DNA of 64,000 nt from an uncultured Actinomycetes bacterium (GTDB lineage: Bacteria; Actinomycetota; Actinomycetes; Nanopelagicales; Nanopelagicaceae), in NCBI GenBank assembly GCA_903863015.1, contig CAIPAI010000029.1, forward strand, positions 124,001 through 188,000. Reading direction: 5' to 3'. The position numbers were made by a program, and so were the translations under genes. Numbering within the stretch: position 1 is the stretch's first letter; each line of letters opens with the position of its first letter. This document shows positions 1-9,736 of the stretch, piece by piece. Under the pieces are notes generated by a model. That model was not told where the DNA came from and did not search any database. It saw only the letters and a list, made by a program, of their open reading frames with translations.

Positions 1-2
1 TT

Positions 3-317
3 ATTTCTCAGGAAAGTACAGATCCAACTTTTCGCCGCGTTGTTCTCGCTTTTGATGTTCCAGAATCTCTCACAGGTGGCGAGGTGGAGCCGCGCGGTGG
101 AATTGCCATCAATGGCGAGTTAACTTTTGCAGAGTTGCAGTCGGCATTAATCGATGGAGACGACGCGCTTACAGATGTGAAGAGTGCAGCTGCCCTTATG
201 GATCGGGCCTCGGCTGGTGATGGCGAAGCACAATTCGTGGTGAGCCAAGTCGAAGGACATGAACTACTCTGGTTCGGACCCACTGAGATTGAATTCGTTC
301 TGCAAGTGGATAAATAG
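3..317 (+). CDS. DUF6912 family protein, C-terminal part (5' end cut by window edge)
   Basis: The reading frame is open from the left edge, so the true start lies outside the window. The visible 104 residues contain RRVVLAFDVPES, a middle segment with LTFAELQSALIDGDDA, and the ending EGHELLWFGPTEIEFVL. This layout (RRVV..A.DVP, then a conserved acidic stretch, then HELLWY.TQE.) is what I know from the actinobacterial DUF6912 family, whose function is unknown. The stop codon TAG is directly followed by the ATG of the histidine kinase gene, so the two are probably co-transcribed and translationally coupled. Family assignment is from memory of the motif pattern. Confidence 0.7.
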   Translation: MSQESTDPTFRRVVLAFDVPESLTGGEVEPRGGIAINGELTFAELQSALIDGDDALTDVKSAAALMDRASAGDGEAQFVVSQVEGHELLWFGPTEIEFVLQVDK

Positions 318-1787
318 ATGCCGACGTTAGATGAGTTGGTGGGTGGGAAATCGGCGCTCACGTCAGAAGATCTGATCACCCTTCATACGTTGATTGCTGA
401 TTGGCAACTTTTAGCAGACCTCTCCTTTGCCGACTTACTCTTATGGGTGCCATTACGTGCAGACGCTAATAGTTGGCCTTCTGGGCACATGGTGATTGCC
501 CAGATGCGCCCCACCACCGGTCCCACCGTTCTCCCCACTGATCTCGTCGGCACGCAAGCCGCTTGGGGAACACGTACCGATCTCGATGGCGCACTCAGCG
601 AAGAGAAGATTATGCGATCACGCGCGGCAGTAGCTCGAGATGGTTTCTCAATGCGCGATGAAGTTATTCCAGTCCGGCACAACGATCGCGTCATTGCACT
701 AGTGAGTCGTCATACAAACGCCAACAATCAGCGCACCGCTGGGCGCCTCGAAGAGATCTATCTGGAATCCAGCAACGATCTTGCCGAAATGATGGTCGAA
801 GGTCTTTATCCGATCGCAAATGCCACCGGGAATGTACGTGTGGGTGATGGATTGATCCGCGTAGACGCACAGGGCAAAGTGAGTTTTGCCAGCCCTAACG
901 CGCTTTCTGCACTTCGCAGATTCGGTATTCAATCAAGTATTGAGGATCAAGATCTCGGAGTTGTCGTTACGGAGGCTTTGAAATTTGGTGCTCGCACGCC
1001 CGTTGATGAATCACTCATTCCACTATTTCAAGGAAGGACACATCGCGAAACAGAGATTGAACGCCGCGGTTCCATTCTCGATGTGCGAGTAATTTCTCTT
1101 TCTCGCGAGCACCAAAAACTGGGCGCGCTCGTACTGCTTCACGATGTCAGTGAGATTCGACGAAGAGAGCGCGAACTCCTCAGCAAAGATGTCACCATTC
1201 GGGAAATTCATCACCGGGTAAAGAACAATCTACAAACAGTCTCGGCGCTTCTCCGACTGCAAGCCAGACGATTAGAAGATCCTGCCGGTCGGGCCGCTCT
1301 CAATGAGGCGGTACGTCGAGTGGCTGCAATTGCCGTAGTACACGAGACGCTTTCAAATGGTGCAGAAACCGACGAGAACGTTGACATTGACCTCATTATC
1401 GATCGCCTCATGGCCCTTGTTGTAGATGTCTCTCCTACGAGCGAGCGTATCTCTGTCGTGCGAGCTGGCAACGCTGGACATTTACCACCGCACCGCGCCA
1501 CCCCACTGGCCATGGTGCTTGCTGAACTTTTCCAAAATGCGTTAGAGCATGGGCTTGCTTCAAGTGGCGAGACATTGACGGTGACCGTAACCAGAGAAGC
1601 GAATGTTCTGGAGATTAAGGTTTCTGATGATGGCGCTGGCTTGCCGGCTGATTTTGATCTTGCATCTTCTACACATTTGGGATTGCAAATTGTGAAGACT
1701 CTCACTGAGAATGAATTACAAGGTTCGATTTCATTGAAGGAAAGATCAGGCCCTGGAACAGATGCGCTGCTGCGCATTCCACTCTAA
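318..1787 (+). CDS. pdtaS: PdtaS-like cytosolic sensor histidine kinase
   Basis: Two-component sensor kinase of 489 residues with no membrane segment. Residues 1-165 form a GAF-like sensor region and about 170-285 a PAS-like region. The HisKA_2 dimerisation and phosphoacceptor motif EIHHRVKNNLQ lies at 296-306 (His298/His299). The HATPase domain shows the N box with Asn407 in LFQNALEHG, the G1 box DDGAGL at 437-442 and GLQIV at 455-459. In mycobacteria PdtaS phosphorylates PdtaR, an ANTAR-type antiterminator regulator; no such partner is encoded in this window. As in M. tuberculosis (Rv3220c next to Rv3219/whiB1), it lies close to whiB1. The start follows the upstream stop with no gap. Confidence 0.88.
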   Translation: MPTLDELVGGKSALTSEDLITLHTLIADWQLLADLSFADLLLWVPLRADANSWPSGHMVIAQMRPTTGPTVLPTDLVGTQAAWGTRTDLDGALSEEKIMRSRAAVARDGFSMRDEVIPVRHNDRVIALVSRHTNANNQRTAGRLEEIYLESSNDLAEMMVEGLYPIANATGNVRVGDGLIRVDAQGKVSFASPNALSALRRFGIQSSIEDQDLGVVVTEALKFGARTPVDESLIPLFQGRTHRETEIERRGSILDVRVISLSREHQKLGALVLLHDVSEIRRRERELLSKDVTIREIHHRVKNNLQTVSALLRLQARRLEDPAGRAALNEAVRRVAAIAVVHETLSNGAETDENVDIDLIIDRLMALVVDVSPTSERISVVRAGNAGHLPPHRATPLAMVLAELFQNALEHGLASSGETLTVTVTREANVLEIKVSDDGAGLPADFDLASSTHLGLQIVKTLTENELQGSISLKERSGPGTDALLRIPL

Positions 1788-1897
1788 AGACGCATATCGC
1801 CCTATCTGAGGCGGAAGCCTATTCTCATAAATTGCCATAGCGGATAGTGTGCATGAAATTGACCGGGGGCAGCTCGGTCTCAAGCAGGGGAGATGTT

Positions 1898-2272
1898 ATG
1901 TCTACAGATTCAGAGATCACGCGCGTCATTGGGCTCTACACGAAGGGTGCAGGCGCAGGAGACGCGGCCAGTCTCGACGAAGCATTCCACGATAATGCCT
2001 ATTGGTTTGGCGCAATCGGAGAAACTAACTACGCACTCTCCAAAGCAGAGTTCACGGGTATGGCCGTTGCACAACCAGGAGACACTGGCTCTTTGGTGTC
2101 ACGCACCATTTCGGTAAACCAAGTAGGAGACTCCGCAACTGTTGTTGTGGAAGAAGATAACTACTGGGGCGCGCTTTCATTCACCGATACGTTTCAATTG
2201 AATCGCATATCGGGCGTATGGAAGATTGTATGTAAATCATTCGTCCATACCGGCGGTTCACTGCCTGGATAA
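1898..2272 (+). CDS. NTF2-like (SnoaL / putative lumazine-binding type) protein
   Basis: A 124-residue single-domain protein with the NTF2-like cone-fold pattern: an N-terminal helix (STDSEITRVIGLYTKG), the middle motif AFHDNAYWFGAI and C-terminal strands ending in GVWKIVCKSFVH. The family includes small ligand-binding proteins and enzymes, so the substrate cannot be predicted. I chose ATG 1898 because AGGGGAG lies just upstream; a GTG at 1847 in the same frame would add 17 residues with no conserved feature. It sits alone between the kinase gene and whiB1, which converges on it from the other strand. Confidence 0.65.
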   Translation: MSTDSEITRVIGLYTKGAGAGDAASLDEAFHDNAYWFGAIGETNYALSKAEFTGMAVAQPGDTGSLVSRTISVNQVGDSATVVVEEDNYWGALSFTDTFQLNRISGVWKIVCKSFVHTGGSLPG

Positions 2273-2324
2273 GCAACCTGCGATTTACTCAGCGAGTTGC
2301 ACGCAATTAAATGCGTACTCTTAA

Positions 2325-2576
2325 TTACGCGGTACGTGCGCGATTGCGTGCAGCTCGACGCTTCAGTGCGCGACGCTCATCTTCAGAAAGTCCGCCCCAG
2401 ACGCCAGCATCTTGTCCGCTCTCTAATGCCCATTGCAGACAGGGAGCTTGTACGGGGCAGCGAGCGCAAACTGCTTTAGCTTCTTCAATTTGGGCTAAAG
2501 CGGGACCGGTATTGCCGATCGGAAAGAAGAGCTCGGGATCTTCATCCCGGCAAGCCGAATCGTGTCGCCAATCCAT
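2325..2576 (-). CDS. whiB1: WhiB1-type iron-sulfur transcriptional regulator
   Basis: An 83-residue Wbl protein. It has the four cluster-binding cysteines (Cys9, Cys37, Cys40, Cys46 from this start), the GVWGG turn at 58-62 and a basic C-terminal tail RRALKRRAARNRARTA for DNA binding. The N-terminus MDWRH and the stretch CRDEDPELFFP are almost identical to mycobacterial WhiB1, which binds a nitric-oxide-sensitive 4Fe-4S cluster and the primary sigma factor. ATG 2576 is preferred over the TTG two codons upstream because MDWRH is the family N-terminus. Its place beside pdtaS matches Rv3219-Rv3220c. Confidence 0.93.
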   Translation of the reverse strand: MDWRHDSACRDEDPELFFPIGNTGPALAQIEEAKAVCARCPVQAPCLQWALESGQDAGVWGGLSEDERRALKRRAARNRARTA

Positions 2577-2929
2577 CGCCAACCGCTCACTATCTGGCGC
2601 TCATAGCGCCGCTACTCGTCGATCCCACATGGTGGTGGTCATCTCACGAACCCCGTAGAAGGAACGTTCTCTTCCTGCGGGGTATTCCATCATCGGCGAA
2701 CTCATGGCGCACAGTGGTGTGCGGGGAAGGTGCGTCTCAGACCGTTCAATTGTCGGGCAGTTGAGGGGTGCATTCAAGGGTAACGGGACGATTCGCCGGC
2801 TTTTCTAGGGTGATTCTCATCTCCCAAAGTGATTGAAACGGACATTTAGGATATTTCAACTCGAGTTCGTGAGATTTCTTTGGGCGCGTGCGACGCCAAG
2901 CTGTCGGTGGGAGGCGGTCTACTTGGCTC
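2577..2929. other. Intergenic region between divergent whiB1 and adnA, with two hairpins
   Basis: No convincing gene is visible in these 353 bases. They must hold the promoters of whiB1 (minus) and adnA (plus). Two inverted repeats stand out. GGCGCT-CAT-AGCGCC at 2596-2610 would lie in the whiB1 5' untranslated region. A longer imperfect hairpin at 2651-2682 has CCCCG/CGGGG ends and encloses the palindrome GAACGTTC (2662-2669). Neither is followed by a T-run, so they are more likely operators or leader structures than terminators. Confidence 0.4.
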
Positions 2930-5911
2930 ATGGCCATTCACCTCCTCCTTGGCGCGCCTGGAAGCGGCAAGAGCACGCGGGCGGTGGCCGCGGTCAAAGA
3001 GTCGCTCGCAGAGGGTGGTCGCCCGCTCTTCCTTGGCTTTGGACGAGATGCGGTGGCAGTGTTGCGCGAGCAAGTCGGCGTCAATGGTGTTCGCCGCGAA
3101 CCGATCGTGCGGACCTTTCATGGCTTGGCCTTTTCGCTTCTGCAAAAAAACCATATAACCGGACCCACTCCTTTCTTGCTCTCGGGTGCCGAACAAGATG
3201 TATTCATTCGTCGTCTGCTCGCGGAAGGCCTTACCCGCTGGCCCGCGGCATTTTCGCAAGCGGTAGAAACAGCGGGCTTTGCAAAGGAACTTCGCGACTT
3301 ACTTTCACGCGTAGTGGAGCGAGGAATTTCTCCGGAGGCGTTTGTCGCTATCGGGGAACGTGCGAAGCGACCAGAGTGGGTAAGTGCAGCGCATTTCTAC
3401 TCCACTTATCTCGACCGGCTCGCGCAGGAGCGACCCGGTGCAATCGATCCCAACGCACTCATTCTTCGTGCAATCAATCTCTTAACAAGTGATCCAACCG
3501 TTCTTAGGCAAGTGCGCTCATCTTTCGACCTTCTAGTCGTAGACGACTTTCACGAGGCCGATCCTTCCCAACGGATCCTGCTCTCTCTGATTACGCAAGA
3601 TTCATTATTGGTTACCGCAGACCCAGCTTCTGCTGTAGGTAAGTTTCGTGGGGCAGATCCGGAAGGCATGGTCGTGGCTCTCGAAGGCATCGCGGCCGAG
3701 CGACACGATGAGTTAGTTACTGAAGTGCTCAGCACGAATCATCGGGCAACAAGTGAAATTGTTGGTGTGCTTAATGGCGTGTGTAGCGAAATACCTCGTA
3801 GCGAATACTCACACACGGCAGCCACAGAACGAAGTGGCGGAGCAATTCGCATTGAGAATTATGGCTCGGCGATTGACGAAGCGACGGCTATTGCACTCTG
3901 GTTCCAAGAGTTGCATGTGCTCGAAGGCTTGAGCTATCGGGATATGGCTGTTGTCACTAGAAATAGCAATACTGAGCTCTTTCGAATCGCATTCTCGGCT
4001 TTAGGTATTCCCATCGCACACACACCAGAACTTTCATTAGCGGAGCGAAATGCAATCTGGCCTATTTTTACGTTGATCTCTTTAGCCGATGCCTCTCTCA
4101 AGCCACAGTTCGATCCGCATCAGCATGATTCAGAGATCGAAGAGTTAATGCTCTCCATCTACGGAGAAGCAGATATGTTCGATATTAAGCGGCTCAATGA
4201 ACTTCGCTTTCGATCAGGTTCGAGTGGCGCTGCACTGTACGAACTTCTCAATGAGCGAAACGATCTGCCAACCACGCGAATTTCAAAGTACATCGAGGGG
4301 GTGCGAAAGATACTGTCGAAGTCAGGGGGGCGCACGGATGAGATTCTCTGGAAAGTGTGGCAACTTCTCTCGAACGCCGGAGAACCCGCTGCTATGTGGC
4401 AAAACGTAGCTCTCTCCGGTGGTCGTAAGGGCGAAGCCGCCCACGAAAACCTCGATTCCGTCATCGAATTAGTGCAAAACGCTTCTCGTTATACCGAGCG
4501 AAAGCCCAAGTCTCGTGTCATGGAATTTGTACATGAAATGCAGAGCCAAGAATTTGATGCAGATGTCATCAGGCCACGGCGAATCGAGCGAGAGCGCGTA
4601 GCAATTACTAGCGTTCACCGGGCTCGAGGAAGAGAGTGGCGGGTGGTTGCTATCCCATCACTCAATGGCGGTGTCTGGCCGAACCTCACACCTCGTGGGT
4701 CACTGCTCGGAAGCGAAGAGTTTGTTGAACTTCAAGGTCGCAGTGATATCTCTGGGAACGCAGAAATTCTCAAACTCAACGCGAGTAGCGCGCTCTTGAT
4801 TGATGAACGCCGACTCCTTAATTCCGCCGTGGGTCGAGCCAGTGAGTACCTCATGATTTCGGCAGTTACTGGTGAAGATTCCAGACCATCGCGCTTCTTT
4901 CGCGATATCAATCAGAGAATGGCGCCTACTTCAACAGGAATGAGCAAAGTATCTGATCGGCTCTCTCCTGAGTCTTTCATCTCCGCGCTTCGCCATAGGG
5001 CCACGGGTGAGAGCGGAGGAAGTATTGCACCTGCTGAGACCACGCCGGAACGAGCCGCGCAGATTCTTGGCTTCTTGGCGAATGCAGATGTCGCTGGAGC
5101 AGATGTATCTCGCTGGTATGGATATCGGCCGCTCTCTGATGATCGCCCGGTTGCGGTCGATGACGAAGAGATTCGTCTCTCACCGAGCACCATCGATGCT
5201 TTTGAAAACTGCCAATTGCGTTGGCTTCTTGCGCAGAATGGTGGTCAGCGTGGAGATAGCAAAGCGCAAGAACTCGGCATTCTTATCCATGAAGTAGCCG
5301 AAGAGTTAATCAAGCCAGGAATATCCGAGAGTGCATTACGCTCAAAATTTGATGCTGGATTGTTGGCGATAGATCTTGGGAAAGGGTGGGTTCGAGCATC
5401 GTACGAAAAGAGCGCGGTCAAGATGTTCGAGAACTTGCTCGCCTGGCATCTGGCTAACAAGCGCACTTTGCTATCAGTTGAATCTCGCATCGATATGCAT
5501 ATTGGCCGCGTTCATCTCACCGGAAAGATTGATCGACTCGAGAGTGACGAGAGCGGCAAGACTGTCGTGGTCGACTTAAAGACCGCGAAGAGTGCAATTT
5601 CAAAGGCAGATGCGCAAGCAACTCATCAGCTCAGTGCGTATCAGCTTGCTGTGGCCGAAGGTGGGGTGCGAGATCTCGAACTAGCACCACCTGCAGGTGG
5701 AGAATTGATCTATCTGGGTGGCGAGAAAGTGTCGTCGCGAGCACAGAGTGAGCTGGGGATCGCAGAGGTGAAGCAGGCGTTAGGGGAGATTGCTCTCAAG
5801 ATGTCTGGCGCCTTCTTTGCGGCCCAGAAATCTAAAGAGTGCAGAATTTGCCCAGTCAAATCTTCTTGTCCCCGCATGGCGGCTGGTTCGCAAGTGGTTG
5901 ATCTCGGATGA
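2930..5911 (+). CDS. adnA: AdnA-type subunit of the AdnAB helicase-nuclease
   Basis: UvrD-like subunit of the mycobacterial-type AdnAB DNA end-resection machine, 993 residues from ATG 2930. GAPGSGKST (8-16) is the Walker A loop. The Walker B region reads VVDDFHEADP (203-212), so the usual DE-x-Q is altered, and the GDxxQ motif III is replaced by TADPASAV. The C-terminal third carries a RecB/AddB-type nuclease: a Cys in FENCQ, a His in GILIHE, GKIDR, VVVDLKTAKS and a C-x2-C-x5-C tail (ECRICPVKSSC) that completes a 4Fe-4S site. The start was chosen at the ATG five residues before the P-loop, with GGGAGG upstream; an in-frame GTG at 2888 is possible. The stop overlaps adnB by four bases. Confidence 0.88.
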   Translation: MAIHLLLGAPGSGKSTRAVAAVKESLAEGGRPLFLGFGRDAVAVLREQVGVNGVRREPIVRTFHGLAFSLLQKNHITGPTPFLLSGAEQDVFIRRLLAEGLTRWPAAFSQAVETAGFAKELRDLLSRVVERGISPEAFVAIGERAKRPEWVSAAHFYSTYLDRLAQERPGAIDPNALILRAINLLTSDPTVLRQVRSSFDLLVVDDFHEADPSQRILLSLITQDSLLVTADPASAVGKFRGADPEGMVVALEGIAAERHDELVTEVLSTNHRATSEIVGVLNGVCSEIPRSEYSHTAATERSGGAIRIENYGSAIDEATAIALWFQELHVLEGLSYRDMAVVTRNSNTELFRIAFSALGIPIAHTPELSLAERNAIWPIFTLISLADASLKPQFDPHQHDSEIEELMLSIYGEADMFDIKRLNELRFRSGSSGAALYELLNERNDLPTTRISKYIEGVRKILSKSGGRTDEILWKVWQLLSNAGEPAAMWQNVALSGGRKGEAAHENLDSVIELVQNASRYTERKPKSRVMEFVHEMQSQEFDADVIRPRRIERERVAITSVHRARGREWRVVAIPSLNGGVWPNLTPRGSLLGSEEFVELQGRSDISGNAEILKLNASSALLIDERRLLNSAVGRASEYLMISAVTGEDSRPSRFFRDINQRMAPTSTGMSKVSDRLSPESFISALRHRATGESGGSIAPAETTPERAAQILGFLANADVAGADVSRWYGYRPLSDDRPVAVDDEEIRLSPSTIDAFENCQLRWLLAQNGGQRGDSKAQELGILIHEVAEELIKPGISESALRSKFDAGLLAIDLGKGWVRASYEKSAVKMFENLLAWHLANKRTLLSVESRIDMHIGRVHLTGKIDRLESDESGKTVVVDLKTAKSAISKADAQATHQLSAYQLAVAEGGVRDLELAPPAGGELIYLGGEKVSSRAQSELGIAEVKQALGEIALKMSGAFFAAQKSKECRICPVKSSCPRMAAGSQVVDLG

Positions 5912-8900
5912 ATTATCACTACGCATCGCAAGAATTCGCTGCATCGATCGGAATTCAAATACCTAGCGATGAACAGGCGTTGGTCATCGAAGCTCCACTC
6001 GCGCCAGGTGTAGTCATTGCAGGAGCGGGGTCAGGCAAAACCGAAACGATGAGCGCACGCGTGCTCTGGTTAGTACATACAGGGCAGGTACTTCCGGCTC
6101 AAGTGTTGGGTCTTACCTTTTCTAAAAAGGCAGCCGCCGAGCTTGGCGAACGGATTGAAAAGCGATTACTGACCCTGAGCGCCACCTCATCCAGTGGGAA
6201 GTTAATGGGCGGGTATCCCTTCGCTGGTGACCCTAGTGAAGTAACTACCAGTACTTACCACTCATACGCGGGTCGTCTCGTTGCTGAGTATGGGTTAAGG
6301 ATGGGTATTGATTCTTCTGGTGATGTCGTAGGTGATTCACGCATCTGGCAGCTCGCCCATCGTTTAATCATGAACTACGACGGCGATATGTCTGCGCTCT
6401 CTCTTGCCCCAGACACAGTGATCGAACGTGTCTTAGATCTTGGCAGTGAGATGTTGGAACATCAAAGTAGCGCCGATGAAGTACGCGAACTCTCACACAG
6501 TCTGGCGCTTTCATTGCTCTCCCTGCCTGATGGCAAATATAAATACGGCTCCGATACGGTCAGCAAGATTGTGGAAGCTCAGCAAGGTCGCTTAACACTC
6601 TTGCCACTTGTAGAAGCACTTGAAAAAGAGAAGGCGCAGCGACATCTCTACTCCTTTAACGACATCATGGGCCTGGCTGCCACACTTGCCGCGGCTATTC
6701 CCGAAATTGGTGCAAGCGAACGTAAGAAATTCAAAGTAGTCCTTCTGGACGAATATCAAGATACAAGTCCAGCGCAGCTCACCATGCTTAAGGCGCTCTT
6801 CGCCCACGACGACCACGCAGTCATGGCAGTGGGTGACCCTCACCAATCGATTTATGCATGGCGAGGAGCAGCTGCGCACACTATCGAAGGTTTTCCCACA
6901 GATTTCGCGCTGAGCAGTGGCGCGCTCGCATCCAAATATCAGATGCGAACAAGTTGGCGCAGCGATCGACTCATTATCGATTTGGCAAACCTGGTTACAG
7001 AAAAACATTTGAAGGCGCGCGACGTCACACCATTGACCGCGCGCACCGAGGCTGGATTGGGCGAAATCTCGGCTCGCTTCTTCACTGATCCGGAGAGTGA
7101 AGCGGAGAGTATCGCCGATGAGTTGGCTCTCCACTGGAGTAAGAGCGATCGCCCCACGGTTGCGATCTTGGTGCGCCAACGTTCACAAATCGAATTCTTC
7201 GAGAAGGCGCTTCGTCGTCGTGGGCTTCCTGTCCTAGTCAGTGGAATCGGTGGTTTACTCTCAGAACCTGAAGTTGCCGACATCCGCGCCACCCTCGACG
7301 TCCTAGTCAATATCGAAGCCGGTGACTCGCTCATGCGTTTGTTGACGAGTCCGCGCTGGAATTTTGTACCGCGCGATCTGGTAACGCTTGGTCGATATCT
7401 TTCACAAAAAAAGCGAAACCAGAGCGAATACGACATTAACTTGCTCGACACTCTCGATGAGTTAGAAGAAGTGATCGGTTTGTCGGAGCGATCGCGCGAG
7501 CGTCTGACGGAATTCAATCAAGAGTTACGATCTTTGCGACGAGAGACGCACTTAGCGCTTCCTGAAATGATTCTTACAATATTTCAAACCCTCAATCTGG
7601 GTATTGAGCTCTCCCTCTACTCGCCATCGAGCAATCGTTTGCGCAACGTCATGCGTCTTATAGAAGAGGCAATGGCTTTCAATTCCACCGCTCAAGGATC
7701 TTCTGGTCCGCAGAATATTCGCAATTTCCTCGCCTATCTCTCAGTTGCTGAGCGAAAAGAGCGCGGACTCTCGCTGGGCGGAAATGAAATTAGTACTGAA
7801 GCTATTCAAATCATGACGGTGCATGGCTCTAAAGGTTTGGAGTGGGATGTGGTTGCCGTTCCAGGGCTCTGCACCGATGTATTCCCGTCTAAAGATCGCG
7901 GTGGCTTCAACTGGCAAACAACGATGGATGTGATTCCTTTCCCGCTCCGTGGAGACTTGCAGGCGCTTCCCGCCTCTCCTGATTATCGAAATTGCACTAA
8001 CAAGGACGAAACGCGAACGATTCTCGGAAATTTCAACGATGAGTGCAAGGCGCATGTGGAAGCGGAGGAGTATCGCCTCGGATACGTTGCATTCACACGA
8101 GCAAAGCATGTGTTGCTGGCAAGCGGTTACATCGATCCTGCGCTCCAAAAGGCGAAAGAGCCTTCACCACTGCTATATCTTGCGGCGAGTTTTGCGCAGG
8201 CCGCGCATTTAGATCCAGAAGGCCCGTTCATCTCAGGAGAGAACGAGGCGCCAGGATGGCCACGGGAACCGCGAGTGCTCACCTCTGAAGTGATGGAGTC
8301 GTTCAATCTCGGCAAGCGGCGCACTCTCGAAGAGATCGGAAACGCACTTCCGGAGATGCTTCCCTCCATTAAGTTTGCGCTCGCCGCCCACCGAAGTGGC
8401 GAAGAAGTTATTCGCCTGCCGAAGCAATATTCTGTCTCGGCGCTCGTGGCAATCGCGGCCGATCAAGAGAGAATGGCGCGGACGCTGCGTCGACCCATGC
8501 CAAATGCGCCCACCTTTGAATCACGTCGCGGTACGGAGTTCCACCTTTGGGTTGAAAATCATTTAAAGCGACCGGCGCTTTTAGATCTTGATGACGACGA
8601 GCTGGGGTTTGAAGATGAGCTCTCCGAGATGCCATTAGATGAAATGCAAAGCAAATGGTTGGCGAGCGAATGGTCTGCCAAGGAAATTTACGATGTCGAA
8701 GTTCCATTTGATTTAGCCATCAACGACATCACTATTTCGGGAAGGATCGACGCCATATATCGCGAAGGAAATGCGTGGAGTGTGGTCGATTGGAAGACTG
8801 GGGGCGTCAAGAGCGGCGAGGAACTCGCAGCTGCCGCTGTGCAATTGGCGGTTTACCGGCTGGCATTTGCGAAGTTAGAAAATATTCCCCTCGCCGATGT

Positions 8901-9027
8901 AAGCGGGGCGTTCCATTACGTTCCTACTAACACCACGATTCGACCCGCAGATTTGCTCGATGAAAGTGAGCTCGCCGAGTTGATTACGCGATTCCACAAT
9001 CGAGTAAGAGCGGAAGATGGTCACTAA
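5908..9027 (+). CDS. adnB: AdnB-type lead-motor subunit of the AdnAB helicase-nuclease
   Basis: A UvrD/RecB-like protein of 1039 residues with intact motor motifs: Walker A GAGSGKT (39-45), Walker B LLDEYQDTSPAQ near 281-292, motif III VGDPHQSIYAWRGA, motif V MTVHGSKGLEW and motif VI YVAFTRAKHVLL. A C-terminal RecB-family nuclease follows, with HLWVE, GRIDAIY near 945 and VVDWKTGG near 960. In the mycobacterial complex AdnB drives translocation while AdnA's ATPase is dispensable; the intact motifs here next to the altered ones in AdnA fit that division. Its ATG overlaps the adnA stop. The 3' end overlaps the convergent EEP gene by 44 bases. Confidence 0.9.
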   Translation: MNYHYASQEFAASIGIQIPSDEQALVIEAPLAPGVVIAGAGSGKTETMSARVLWLVHTGQVLPAQVLGLTFSKKAAAELGERIEKRLLTLSATSSSGKLMGGYPFAGDPSEVTTSTYHSYAGRLVAEYGLRMGIDSSGDVVGDSRIWQLAHRLIMNYDGDMSALSLAPDTVIERVLDLGSEMLEHQSSADEVRELSHSLALSLLSLPDGKYKYGSDTVSKIVEAQQGRLTLLPLVEALEKEKAQRHLYSFNDIMGLAATLAAAIPEIGASERKKFKVVLLDEYQDTSPAQLTMLKALFAHDDHAVMAVGDPHQSIYAWRGAAAHTIEGFPTDFALSSGALASKYQMRTSWRSDRLIIDLANLVTEKHLKARDVTPLTARTEAGLGEISARFFTDPESEAESIADELALHWSKSDRPTVAILVRQRSQIEFFEKALRRRGLPVLVSGIGGLLSEPEVADIRATLDVLVNIEAGDSLMRLLTSPRWNFVPRDLVTLGRYLSQKKRNQSEYDINLLDTLDELEEVIGLSERSRERLTEFNQELRSLRRETHLALPEMILTIFQTLNLGIELSLYSPSSNRLRNVMRLIEEAMAFNSTAQGSSGPQNIRNFLAYLSVAERKERGLSLGGNEISTEAIQIMTVHGSKGLEWDVVAVPGLCTDVFPSKDRGGFNWQTTMDVIPFPLRGDLQALPASPDYRNCTNKDETRTILGNFNDECKAHVEAEEYRLGYVAFTRAKHVLLASGYIDPALQKAKEPSPLLYLAASFAQAAHLDPEGPFISGENEAPGWPREPRVLTSEVMESFNLGKRRTLEEIGNALPEMLPSIKFALAAHRSGEEVIRLPKQYSVSALVAIAADQERMARTLRRPMPNAPTFESRRGTEFHLWVENHLKRPALLDLDDDELGFEDELSEMPLDEMQSKWLASEWSAKEIYDVEVPFDLAINDITISGRIDAIYREGNAWSVVDWKTGGVKSGEELAAAAVQLAVYRLAFAKLENIPLADVSGAFHYVPTNTTIRPADLLDESELAELITRFHNRVRAEDGH

Positions 9028-9736
9028 TCGTTAGTGATGGTGCTGGCAACAAATTGATGGCTCCCCATGCAGAGGGTTCATCTACGAGCAAGTAATCCAG
9101 TTGCGTGCGAGGCCCCCATTTGGGATATGTCTTAGAGCGAGCCAATGATTTCCAACGCGTGCTCTTTTGGATAATCGAAGGTGGCAGGTTGAGATCACCT
9201 GCGATCATGGCTGGCTTACCAAATTCTTTTAGCCACTTACTCACTTTATGAAGTTGCGCGATGTTAAATCCTGGAATGAACGAGAGATGAGTGCTGGCAA
9301 TGACAAAATTCTCAAACTCCATTGCAACGGCAGCGCGCGGTTCATCCTTAATGTAAATGAATCCGGAGTTCGGGATGAAGAGTGGTGCACCAAATGGCGC
9401 GCCACTCATATTCATGTGGTGAATCGCTAGCGGAGCTCTTCTGCTCAGTAGCGCTACTCCGAATTGCGCAAGATCCTTATGAGGAGCTCTCTGCCATTTC
9501 TCTCCGGGTGTTCCGAAGAGCGCGGGCGAAAAGGCGCGGTACGGAAGGCCCATGGCTTCGCCGATGAGTTCTGCTTGATTGTCGAGTTGGGTGCGAGGTT
9601 GCCCGTGGTCCACCTCTTGAAGCGCGACCAGGTCCATTTCTTTAAAGCATGCGGCATTTGCGATTAAGCGGGCTTGGTCATACTTACCGTCAGGAATACC
9701 TAAACCATGGAGCACATTCCATGAAGCAATTCTCAT
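8984..9736 (-). CDS. Endonuclease/exonuclease/phosphatase (EEP) family hydrolase
   Basis: A 250-residue single-domain EEP protein. Visible motifs are RIASWNVLHG at the N-terminus, LVALQEVDHG (metal-binding Glu), GDLNLPPS in the second half and the catalytic pair SDHLPLLLDC near the end. Family members cleave phosphodiesters in DNA, RNA or small phosphoesters, and the substrate is not predictable here. No signal peptide is visible, so it should act in the cytosol. It overlaps the upstream phosphotransferase gene by four bases (ATGA), so the two form an operon. Its 3' end overlaps adnB on the other strand by 44 bases. Confidence 0.82.
   Translation of the reverse strand: MRIASWNVLHGLGIPDGKYDQARLIANAACFKEMDLVALQEVDHGQPRTQLDNQAELIGEAMGLPYRAFSPALFGTPGEKWQRAPHKDLAQFGVALLSRRAPLAIHHMNMSGAPFGAPLFIPNSGFIYIKDEPRAAVAMEFENFVIASTHLSFIPGFNIAQLHKVSKWLKEFGKPAMIAGDLNLPPSIIQKSTRWKSLARSKTYPKWGPRTQLDYLLVDEPSAWGAINLLPAPSLTISDHLPLLLDCGIA

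Noticed and set aside
2662..2669. GAACGTTC as a LexA/SOS box
   Set aside because: Actinobacterial LexA sites need spacing between the GAAC and GTTC halves; here they touch and lie in a larger hairpin.
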